Below, one piece after another: positions 58,201-64,000 of a stretch of 64,000 nucleotides of DNA. Every line of letters starts with the position of its first letter. Position 1 is the stretch's first letter. The DNA is from Wolfiporia cocos (lineage: Eukaryota > Basidiomycota > Agaricomycetes > Polyporales > Phaeolaceae). The position numbers were made by a program, and so were the translations under genes. The stretch lies in NCBI GenBank assembly GCA_029448655.1, contig JACCLO010000011.1, forward strand, positions 434,001-498,000, given 5' to 3'. Under the pieces are notes generated by a model, which ran no database searches, had not been told where the DNA came from, and worked only from the letters and a program-made list of their open reading frames with translations.

Positions 58201-60256
58201 TGGCGAACTGAGATGCATCTGTTTCGAGGATGAACGGTTTCTCTTTGTCCGGTGTTCCTAGCGCGGGCGCCGTCGTGAATGCTTTCTTCATGAATTCGAA
58301 TGCTTTCTGTTCTTTCTCCGTCCATTGGAACCCTGTCCCTGTGACTGTTTTTGTGAGGTCAACCAAGGGCCGGGCGTGCGTAGAGTAGTGATCGATAAAT
58401 TTCCGATAGAAGTTCGCAAATCCTAGGAAGGATCTGACTTCTTTGAGATTTCGGGGAGTCGGCCATTCCTTAATCCCATTGAGTTTCGCTGGGTCCATCT
58501 GGATATTTCCTGGGGTGATGACTAGTCCCAGAAATTCGACTCTGTCGACACCGAAGGCGCATTTCTCGGGTTTCACAAAGAGATGGTTATCCATCAATCT
58601 CTGCAGGATCCGCCGCTCCCGTTCCTTGTGTATTTTCTCGTTTTCTGAGAAAATGAGGATGTCGTCCATATAAACAAGCACCCATCCTTCGAGGATTTCT
58701 TCTTTCAGGATTTCGTTCATCATTGCCTGAAAGGTCCCGGGTGCATTGCACAATCCGAAAAACATAACCGTGGGCTCGTACAGCCCTCGGTTTGTTTTGA
58801 AGGCCGCTTTCCATTCGTCTCCCTTTTTGATTCGCACGTTGTTGTATCCCGCTCTAAGGTCCATTTTTGTGAAGATCTTTGCTCCTTTTAGCTTTTCCAG
58901 GAGCTCTGAGATCAGTGGTAAGGGATAGACGTTCTTTATCGTCCCTTCGTTCAGATATCGATAATCTTGACAGGGTCGTAGGCCGCCGTCTTTCTTTGGG
59001 ACGAAAAAGAATGGTGATGCCATCGGGGATTTTGAAGGGACTATGAATCCCTTGGCCAAGTTTTCTTTTAGGAATTCGTCTAGCGCCTGTTGCTCTTTAG
59101 GTGAGAGTGCATAGACTTTGCAGTCTTTCGGTACGAAATCGGGTTTTAATTCGATTGCGTGGTCCCATGGTCTCGATGGGGGGAACGCTGCTGCAGACTC
59201 CTTACTGAACACCTTGGCGAAGTCTAGTAGGTGTTTCGGGACCATCTCTTTAATCGTTCGTTCTGGTTCTGGGGTTTTTTGTGCGAATTCCTGGGATTTC
59301 ATCAGTGCTTTCCTGACAGCGTTGATGATTTGTATCTTTGTTTGGAACTTCTTTCGTGTCTCCCCTTTCTTTCCTAGGATCCTAGGGTTATCTTTTGCAA
59401 AGCGTCGGATCGCTTCGTACTCTTCGGGAGTATAGAGCTGCTGCGCTGTTTCTTCCGGCTGATCCGTGGATCCGAACCCTTTCTCCCCTCGTTCTGTTTC
59501 ATCTAGGTCTTCGACCTCTAAGATGTCGGGGGTGAGGTGTCGTTCGAAAATTATCTGGGCTATTCGCATGCCCGGGATAATTCGATGCGCTTTGTCTGAG
59601 TAGTTGAAGACGATGGCTCCGACGTCTCCTCGGTAGTCCGAGTCTATGATTCCGGCTTGTACTACCAATCCGTGTCTGAGGGTGTTGCCTGATCGTCCGG
59701 CCAGCCTTCCATACGATCCCTTCGGGATCTTCATTTTTACTCCTGTGGAGACGAGTTTCCATCCTCCGGCGGGAATCTCGGTTTCTTCTGCGGCGTAAAG
59801 GTCATACCCCGCAGCTTCTTGGGTCCCCCTTGTTGGAATTTTTCCTTCTGGGGCGACTACCATTTCCACTGTATCCATTCGGATTGTGGCTTCCTGTTTC
59901 TTTTCTTCTGCCCCTAGTACTGATCGTACATCGACTGTTTGGTCCTTCCAGTCGATTGTGGGGTTTTCGTCTTTTAGCCATCCATACCCTAGAATCATAT
60001 TTTCTGTTCCAATCGATCCTACGAGGAATCGGACTTTTCGCGTTTTCTGGGTCTTCGGATATCGTAGTAGTATGGTAGCTTCTTGGTCTATTCGCCCATC
60101 TTTATTTTCTGTTCCGTCGACATTTTTGACGATGATCGGGTTCTTCAAGGGTTGCGTGGGCACCTTGTATTTTTCCACCACTCTGCTGTGGATCAGGTTT
60201 GACATTGCTCCTGAGTCGATTAGTGCATTGCACTTCACGGGTTTTGCCAGCGTCAT
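55205..60256 (-). CDS. pol: Pol: protease, dUTPase, RT, RNase H, integrase, chromodomain
   Basis: The ORF has 1683 codons counted from the first in-frame Met. Real translation probably starts upstream by a -1 shift from gag. The protease has catalytic ALIDSGA (D14). A dUTPase occupies about 138-265 with all five motifs: AAGYDLYA, GRSG (187-190), GIIDSDYRG, GMRIAQIIFE and RGEKGFGSTD. RT has VYMDD (528-532). RNase H has ETDAS (D680) and SDH (D749). The integrase has the zinc part H892, H899, C929, C932 and the triad D964, D1025, E1061. The chromodomain (about 1250-1300, YEVEAILADRWKGKKHQYFV) should guide integration to marked chromatin. About 380 further residues are open in this frame but overlap the third ORF and look less protein-like. 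No stop or frameshift interrupts any domain. Confidence 0.95.
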   Translation of the reverse strand: MTLAKPVKCNALIDSGAMSNLIHSRVVEKYKVPTQPLKNPIIVKNVDGTENKDGRIDQEATILLRYPKTQKTRKVRFLVGSIGTENMILGYGWLKDENPTIDWKDQTVDVRSVLGAEEKKQEATIRMDTVEMVVAPEGKIPTRGTQEAAGYDLYAAEETEIPAGGWKLVSTGVKMKIPKGSYGRLAGRSGNTLRHGLVVQAGIIDSDYRGDVGAIVFNYSDKAHRIIPGMRIAQIIFERHLTPDILEVEDLDETERGEKGFGSTDQPEETAQQLYTPEEYEAIRRFAKDNPRILGKKGETRKKFQTKIQIINAVRKALMKSQEFAQKTPEPERTIKEMVPKHLLDFAKVFSKESAAAFPPSRPWDHAIELKPDFVPKDCKVYALSPKEQQALDEFLKENLAKGFIVPSKSPMASPFFFVPKKDGGLRPCQDYRYLNEGTIKNVYPLPLISELLEKLKGAKIFTKMDLRAGYNNVRIKKGDEWKAAFKTNRGLYEPTVMFFGLCNAPGTFQAMMNEILKEEILEGWVLVYMDDILIFSENEKIHKERERRILQRLMDNHLFVKPEKCAFGVDRVEFLGLVITPGNIQMDPAKLNGIKEWPTPRNLKEVRSFLGFANFYRKFIDHYSTHARPLVDLTKTVTGTGFQWTEKEQKAFEFMKKAFTTAPALGTPDKEKPFILETDASQFATGAVLKQIDETGSERPVGYLSQSLTPTERNYEIYDRELLGIVRALEEWRHLLEGAPHRILIRSDHQNLTYWRSAQRLNRRQARWHLFLSQFDLKLQHVPGKKLVMADTLSRLYHLDESNEDNEGITMIPDELVVHAIQIPIIDRIKNANDRDESAEQAIRALGGTGEFPARTTADEWQQTDGILLYRGRMYVPKDENLRRDVISKYHDTIPAGHPGIWGTTVQVTTHFWWPDMRTMIAEYVRGCAICQQMKPDRNPLKPPLQPIPTREDALPFSQCSVDFVTDLPRVGKYDSMMVIVDHGLSKAISLTPCDKTITSEGAAEIFHQKIYSLYGIPRKIISDRGPQFASKLFKELCKLQGTESAMSTAYHPQTDGQTERMNQQIEVYLRIYCMNDLFQWVQRLPDVEFAHNTRRTENRPAPLEIILGYVPRGFPDYDRVGNVPAAVDRIKKIKEARKMAFIAHELAQKRMAGRFLRELPKLEKGDKVWLDAKNLTIPYESNKLAPKREGPFTITEKMGPTTYRLQLPTSWKVHPVFHAALLKPFKETRVHGPNYLRPPPDIIKGQEEYEVEAILADRWKGKKHQYFVKWKGYATADNSWEDEANLEHSKELIKDYHRTRVRTTPTLENRTVIVCRRLATSFPAVPRPPAMQIIEKVDREVRHQEGTPLSIYRLDTPSSGTGPRDLLLAEPMAGRLSSTSCRTSPTFTARTRTSPRTSSEWRGRSERRERDSNYSPTDLSTDWPPLQRPDYDTRSTTSRIASTLLPVDPNTHHDPPAFSPPTNNAELQGRLILWRAIEYYFLCLPRLREPAEQELETRRHVFLVWEATGDVNHLHARRALGLPQRDSEERIACRLFDDLRRCRALPARSLSEVRGSTNETPPPYPHGPHGISTEPRTTGDINITNTSAISLPYGYQRGPHLNSRVDNVVPPTTGSSTVPTIFAELVGSINQVIDRMNAANTSYGELLRPRPSVGTATSTTNRTPRHSEEGNLGNSSRPTNA
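55248..56309 (-). CDS. Third ORF of the Ty3/gypsy element, zinc-knuckle protein
   Basis: A 353-codon ORF that starts 16 codons after the chromodomain and overlaps the rest of pol in another frame. The first 40 residues are basic. Residues about 60-125 are helical (FDIVQDLTHVYSSYQNITED...), and the middle is Arg/Pro-rich. At 291-304 there is an exact CX2CX4HX4C knuckle (CRQCGSANHWILDC), and at 309-324 a second Cys/His cluster with longer spacing (CRTCGLNQPGHRQNEC). It has no signal peptide or membrane helix, so it is not envelope-like. Similar Cys/His tails occur in hypothetical proteins linked to retroelements in mushrooms. A nucleic-acid-binding accessory role is plausible but not shown. How it would be translated (subgenomic RNA, splicing or reinitiation) is unknown. 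Confidence 0.65.
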   Translation of the reverse strand: MSTARHQLPRRTATPGDADHREGRPRGTPPRRYSPQHLQIRHALLWYRAEGPFAGRADGWSALFDIVQDLTHVYSSYQNITEDLVRMEGQIRAQREGLELLTDRLIDRLAATTTARLRHALNDFEDREHVTPSRPEYTPRPARFFTPDKQRRVARPFDFMEGNRVLFPLPAETQRARRTGARDPTPRISGMGGNGRREPPARPTSPRATPARQRRANSMPPIRRSPSVQSITREEFERGAREHERDTASLPTWAARNLHRATHHWRYQHNEYLRDIPSLRVPARPSPEQPCRQCGSANHWILDCPDYICRTCGLNQPGHRQNECRQHFVWRTPTTPSLSGNGDIYNEQDAEAL

Positions 60257-60345
60257 GATTACCGGGATGAAGAGGGATCGATTCTTCTCGAACGAGGTAA
60301 TTACATGCGCTGCTTTCTCGGAGGGTAAGACCGTGGGCTTCCCTC

Positions 60346-62160
60346 CTAGGCAAAATCCTGTTCTTCTATGAGCTGCGCTAGGAGCTCCGGGTTCTTGGCT
60401 TTCAAAGCTTTAATTGCTGTGACCGCTCTGTTAGCGGTGATGTATTTAGTCTCTTCCTCGGAGACTTCTTCAATGCGAGCTTCTTGCTCGGCTTCTTCTT
60501 CTTCCGTCTTTCGAGTAGTCCGCTTAGGGCGGGCTGGCTTCTTCGGCTTCTTCGGGCAGTCTCGCGACATATGTCCTGGCTGATGACAGGTGAAGCATTT
60601 TCCCTTCTTGATGTGATCGTCCCTTTCCTGGGTGGTCATTCGATCTACATCCATTGCGTTCGGATCTTTTGGTGCGGTTGTCTGTGGAGCACTAGTGCGT
60701 CCGTTATTCTGGTTCGAGGCTTGCCAAGCCTTTTTCTTGACAAACAGTTTGTCCCGTTTCAAGAATATCTTGTATGTATTTTCGTAGTACGAGGCAGCGG
60801 ACTGCCATTCGTCAATGGTTGCTGGTAGCGGCCGAACGCCGATGATGTATCGGGTTGTATGTTCGGGTAACCCTTTCTCGAAGAGGGTTATGAGCAACGC
60901 GTTTCCGTCCGCGCTGTATCGATCGTACTGGGCCTTTCCGGCCAAGTTGTTAAATTCGGTGATATAATCATCGATGTCCTTTCTATCCTGGGTTACGTCC
61001 AGGATTTTCTTCCGCGCCTTCTGTACTTCTTCGATGGCTCCGAAGGCTTTCTGGAAGTCTGCATCAAACTGTGCAAGACTAGGCGGGAAGAATCGTTTCG
61101 TCTGGGGGTTTGTATAGACCCGGTGATAGTTCTGTTTCCATTGGCCCGTTTTCCCCTTGTTCGAAATATAAGAGAGGATAAAGATCACTCTCTGGATGTC
61201 GTTCTGGAACGACGTTTCGTACATTGTAAACCAGGAATTGCACTGGTTTATGAAGTTCTGCATGTCGGATCGTTCCCCATCAAATACGTCTGGGGGATTG
61301 ATCTTTATCATCGGGGGTCGGTAGTACGGGTTCGGCGCCGGAGGTTGGGGCTGCGGCGCATTCGGTGGTGGGGGCCCGCCTGGGGGTCCTCCTCCTCCCG
61401 GGTATCCTCCACCCGGGTTTCCTGGGTTTCCTCCGGGGTTCCCTCCCGGGTTTCCTCCTCCGAGTCCTCCAGGAGGGGGGGCATTCCCTCCTCCGAGTCC
61501 GAAGTTTCCTCCCAGTCCTCCTCCGCTTGTACCTGCGGAGGTTCGTCCAAATAGGCCTGAAGGCCATGTTCCTGGGTTTGTCGTTCCCATTCCTCCGCTT
61601 GGGCTAGTCCAAGACGGATTTCCTCCGCTACCCATTCCGGGTGCGTTCTGTGGGGGGCTTCCAAAGAGGTCTGTTCCTCCAGCCATAGACCCAATCCCAC
61701 TCTGCGCAAAAGCAGATATAAATCCTGGAGGGTCCTGTCCTCCGGTCTGGCTGTTATCTGTTCCTGTAAGGTTTCCAGGATTTCTCCCATCATCTCCGAT
61801 GCGCTCAATTCCTGCCATTCCTGTGGCGCCCGAAGGCTGATTCGTATTTCCATCGGCATCGAAGGTTCTGTTGATGGTTTCGGTTTCGTTTTCGGTCAAC
61901 GTCGCGGTTGACATCGGAGGGATCTCTCCGAATCGTTCGAACGCTTCACGCGTTATTTCCCAAGCGGTCGTTCTTGCGGAGGGGTATACTTCTACCCACT
62001 TCGATGCCCTATCTTCTCTTGGAATGACAACAATTCCTCCGCGGTTACGGAAGGCTCCAATGGTGTCAGTCCACTCGTATCGGTTGAGTCTGTAGACTCC
62101 CTGAATGTCCTCGGGCAAGAGTTCAATCAGTCGTGCTGGGAATTCTGGTCCAAATATCAT
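60346..62160 (-). CDS. gag: Gag with CCHC zinc knuckle
   Basis: The ORF has 604 codons starting 47 bp inside the 5' LTR. An N-terminal globular stretch is followed by a Gly/Pro-rich linker of about 150 residues. Then comes the retrotransposon gag (capsid) domain (starting near MIKINPPDVFDGERSDMQNF and reaching YYENTYKIFLKRD), a basic/linker part, and the knuckle CFTCHQPGHMSRDC at 522-535. A Lys/Arg-rich then Glu-rich tail follows. Gag builds the virus-like particle and packages RNA. The stop TAG (60346-60348) lies one codon after a GGATTTT heptamer, and the pol frame is -1 relative to gag. Confidence 0.95.
   Translation of the reverse strand: MIFGPEFPARLIELLPEDIQGVYRLNRYEWTDTIGAFRNRGGIVVIPREDRASKWVEVYPSARTTAWEITREAFERFGEIPPMSTATLTENETETINRTFDADGNTNQPSGATGMAGIERIGDDGRNPGNLTGTDNSQTGGQDPPGFISAFAQSGIGSMAGGTDLFGSPPQNAPGMGSGGNPSWTSPSGGMGTTNPGTWPSGLFGRTSAGTSGGGLGGNFGLGGGNAPPPGGLGGGNPGGNPGGNPGNPGGGYPGGGGPPGGPPPPNAPQPQPPAPNPYYRPPMIKINPPDVFDGERSDMQNFINQCNSWFTMYETSFQNDIQRVIFILSYISNKGKTGQWKQNYHRVYTNPQTKRFFPPSLAQFDADFQKAFGAIEEVQKARKKILDVTQDRKDIDDYITEFNNLAGKAQYDRYSADGNALLITLFEKGLPEHTTRYIIGVRPLPATIDEWQSAASYYENTYKIFLKRDKLFVKKKAWQASNQNNGRTSAPQTTAPKDPNAMDVDRMTTQERDDHIKKGKCFTCHQPGHMSRDCPKKPKKPARPKRTTRKTEEEEAEQEARIEEVSEEETKYITANRAVTAIKALKAKNPELLAQLIEEQDFA
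60352..60358 (-). promoter_or_regulatory. Probable -1 frameshift heptamer GGATTTT
   Basis: In gag frame the minus strand reads G GAT TTT GCC TAG. Slipping one base back on TTT enters the pol frame, which is open across the whole gap and supplies the sequence needed upstream of the protease DSG motif. GGAUUUU is, to my knowledge, the slippery heptamer used by red clover necrotic mosaic virus. No downstream pseudoknot was evaluated. Confidence 0.75.
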
Positions 62161-62194
62161 GTGCCCTTACACCGTGGTAGGTGAGGGTGTGATA

Positions 62195-62205
62195 AGCTCG
62201 ACCTT
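62195..62205 (-). other. Self-priming primer-binding site
   Basis: One base inside the 5' LTR the minus strand reads AAGGTCGAGCT. This is the exact reverse complement of AGCTCGACCTT found in the LTR at 62541-62531, 35 bp downstream of the TATA box. It does not begin with TGG, so a tRNA 3' end would not pair here. The arrangement is that of Tf1-type elements, where the 5' end of the RNA folds back as primer. Confidence 0.85.
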
Positions 62206-62206
62206 C

Positions 62207-62914
62207 TGTTACGGGTCGAATACCCGTTCGTATATTCGAGTCGCGAATATAGATCGTTCTTCTGCACGTGGGCGTATAGCCGTATGCAAGGCAAATGCTC
62301 GTTAGATGCCTTCAAGTCCTAGATGAAGTTCCTAGGAGATCGTATTATACCCAATACGCGTTAGAGGATATAATCTGTTCAGGTGCGAGTCTAATAGAAT
62401 ATAAGACTCGCCTAAGTCCGAGAAGTCAGTGTGCACTTCGAGGACTTAGTGGTTCGGTTGCTCGAGCGAGTAATACCGAGCGTAGTTTCCTACGTTTGAG
62501 AACGAGTATAAGACTTCTTGTTTATACAACAAGGTCGAGCTGAAGAGCCTCGACAGTAAGTACACGAGTTTATATACTACGTTAGCTTTCAGGGGTCAAG
62601 CCTGTCCCAGATGTCACCGCTACTATCTACGCTATAGTACCAAACGTTTGATAAGTATGTAGTGATACATCCGAGACGATAGATAGGAATGATGGCGGTT
62701 GAACGCCATCTATCAGCTAATAAACGATGAACATGAAACGGTGGCAGAGTTGGATCTGCCAGCGATGAAACGCGCCCTATAGACTAGTACAACTGGGGAT
62801 GCGCCCAGTAGAGTCACGAGTAGCCAGGGGAGTTGGTTGCGCAACAAGTCCCTGTATCGTATTCAACCGGTGGTGAGTTCTGCGGATATTTGAAAAATCA
62901 AAATAATCGTAACA
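62207..62914 (-). repeat. 5' LTR of the Ty3/gypsy element
   Basis: 708 bp, ends TGTTACG and CGTAACA (7-bp inverted ends). It contains the promoter and, by complementarity, the primer sequence. Two differences from the 3' LTR. Confidence 0.97.
62569..62576 (-). promoter_or_regulatory. LTR TATA box
   Basis: The minus strand reads TATATAAA. Transcription about 30-35 bp downstream would start near 62541, exactly where the 11-nt primer sequence begins. Confidence 0.75.
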
Positions 62915-64000
62915 ATGAGGAGGACGACGGGGTTGACAGGTCCTGACGGCGCCATGCGGGTGGTGGAGGAGGTCCTTGTTGATGGGCAGGGAGCATCCAT
63001 GATGATCACAGATGCGTGATGGGAGTGTCCATGGTTGTTACAGTGGTGTGGAGGAGCGTCACCTGTGTGAGCATGAAGGGGTGTCAGGGAGAAGTGAGGC
63101 GGCATGTCACAGACTTACCAGTCTGTGCGACCCTGGACTCAGGGGGTCCCTCACACGACGCCAGTCGAGCCTACAAGACACCGCGCCAGCGCTGAACGTA
63201 GAGGCGCATGGGATGACACGCACATTCCCTGACGTGCGTCGAGATAGCGGCGGCGGCTCACAGACAAGGACGCTGAGATGAGGCCCCAGGCCAGCAGCAA
63301 CGCAGACTGAATGGTAAGAAAGGAGCTTGCGCTCATTGACTAGAATCCTAAAGATGGGGAGTAAGCCCCATCTTGTCGTATATTATATACATGAGCGTGG
63401 ATACTACTAGTACTGCCCTAAAGAGATGGCCTGTGCGCCGTATCTAAGGGATCAGGTGACAAGTAACGCTACATGACATACTGTGACCATAAGTGACTGT
63501 ACCTGAGGCGCGCGCTACCCTACAGCGCTAACCGATGCGGTCAGGTGATATACAGTAACTGGGCGCGACGTGAGAGTAGCGTTAGCGTAGCGGTGCGGCG
63601 TACGCCTAGCGCCGCACATACAACTAAGGCGAGGAGACGTACAGTGGCCCCCCGGGCACATCCGTGACACGGCACAGACCTGCAAAAGCAGGATGAGGAA
63701 GTCAATGTGCTTGGTGTGATGGTGCGATCGCAGTCGCACATCGATCAAAGTCAATACCGTGCCAAGGCAGAAACGGCGGGGCATGTCGGGAGTTGGGGGG
63801 CTGATAATTGGGGTGGTATGGGCAGATGAGTCACCGTTAGCATAGAAGGGGATTGTATGTACCTACACCGTGCAGTTGAACCTATCCAGACGAAGTCTGA
63901 AATGGAGCACGTAGCCTCACAAGCGGATGGCTACCCGTAAAATTACTGAGAGAAAGTGCAGGGGAAAAGATGAATGAGAGCACATCGATGAGAGCCAGTA
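62915..64000. repeat. Dispersed repeat, copy 2, right part (runs off the window)
   Basis: It continues the repeat broken by the Ty3/gypsy element. The final 50 bases match the right end of copy 1 (11046-11100). At about 63390-63450 a TATA-like TATATTATATACATGAGC and a TGCCCTAAAGAGATGGCC block resemble 53312-53370. No intact gene is seen; the frames here are short. The right end lies outside the window. Confidence 0.6.

Larger units (their letters stand above)
54481..62919 (-). mobile_element. Complete Ty3/gypsy chromovirus, self-priming type
   Basis: The element spans 54486-62914 (8429 bp) and reads on the minus strand. It has two 708-bp LTRs, the 5-bp duplication ATGAG (54481-54485 and 62915-62919), gag, pol and a third ORF, all without stops. 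The pol order RT-RNase H-integrase-chromodomain defines the chromovirus branch of Ty3/gypsy (Metaviridae). Only two LTR differences are visible, so insertion was recent and the element may still be mobile. It is nested in copy 2 of a dispersed repeat. Confidence 0.97.

Noticed and set aside
61280..61859. Minus-strand 95- and 183-aa ORFs and plus-strand 143-aa ORF over the gag linker
   Set aside because: They are other-frame shadows of the Gly/Pro-rich gag linker.
1..64000. CRISPR arrays, prokaryotic operons or rRNA genes
   Set aside because: No spacer-repeat arrays or rRNA signatures are visible, and intron-rich genes show that the DNA is eukaryotic.

Overview
The window is nuclear DNA of a filamentous basidiomycete, most likely an Agaricomycete. 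Genes are broken by many 48-65 bp introns with GT..AG ends. The gene families are typical of mushrooms: BTB proteins with an acidic linker, DUF6534 membrane proteins, a TRI5-like sesquiterpene synthase and several glycoside hydrolases. The spaces between genes are packed with transposons. I rebuilt gene models by eye, using reading-frame continuity, splice signals and family knowledge. No database search was possible.

Gene-bearing part, about 1-46 kb. From left to right: a six-exon BTB/POZ gene (minus, 1023-2391); the nuclear gene for the 51-kDa FMN/Fe-S subunit of mitochondrial complex I (plus, 4904-6740, seven exons, 496 aa); a secreted GH12 endoglucanase (plus, 8130-9286, nine exons, 244 aa); a repeat-rich stretch (9.7-21.2 kb); a membrane-anchored GH35 beta-galactosidase (minus, 22328-26926); a DUF6534 membrane protein (minus, 27733-29822); a tail-anchored class-3 fatty aldehyde dehydrogenase (plus, 30772-33218); a GH2 beta-mannosidase (plus, 34201-37874); an M16 insulinase/Ste23-like metalloprotease (plus, 38446-42345); and a TRI5-like terpene synthase (plus, 45019-46254, five exons, 339 aa). 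GH12, GH35 and GH2 fit breakdown of hemicellulose and its oligosaccharides by a plant-litter or wood-associated fungus.

Repeat part, 9.7-21 kb and 47.6-64 kb. Many insertions still carry readable target-site duplications, so the nesting order can be worked out. There are two solo LTRs of related families (14689-15490, TSD ATTCG; 50271-50985, TSD GTTTT), two hAT-type MITEs (17036-17989; 51498-52105, the latter inside a hAT transposase), and two members of a roughly 620-bp TIR family with 8-9 bp duplications (12002-12638; 18792-21188). The second of these was itself hit by a 1.77-kb retroposon carrying a gag/ORF1-like gene. A decayed DDE transposon (47675-51153) contains one of the solo LTRs. 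A palindromic element carries tRNA-like sequence in both arms.

The most striking object is a complete, apparently very young Ty3/gypsy chromovirus (54486-62914, minus strand). Its 708-bp LTRs differ at only two sites and it has an ATGAG target duplication. It encodes Gag with a zinc knuckle, a probable GGATTTT -1 frameshift site, and Pol with protease, dUTPase, RT, RNase H, integrase and chromodomain. A third zinc-knuckle ORF overlaps the 3' part of pol. The primer-binding site is an 11-nt perfect complement of the predicted 5' end of its own transcript, as in Tf1-type self-priming, and no tRNA-type PBS is seen.
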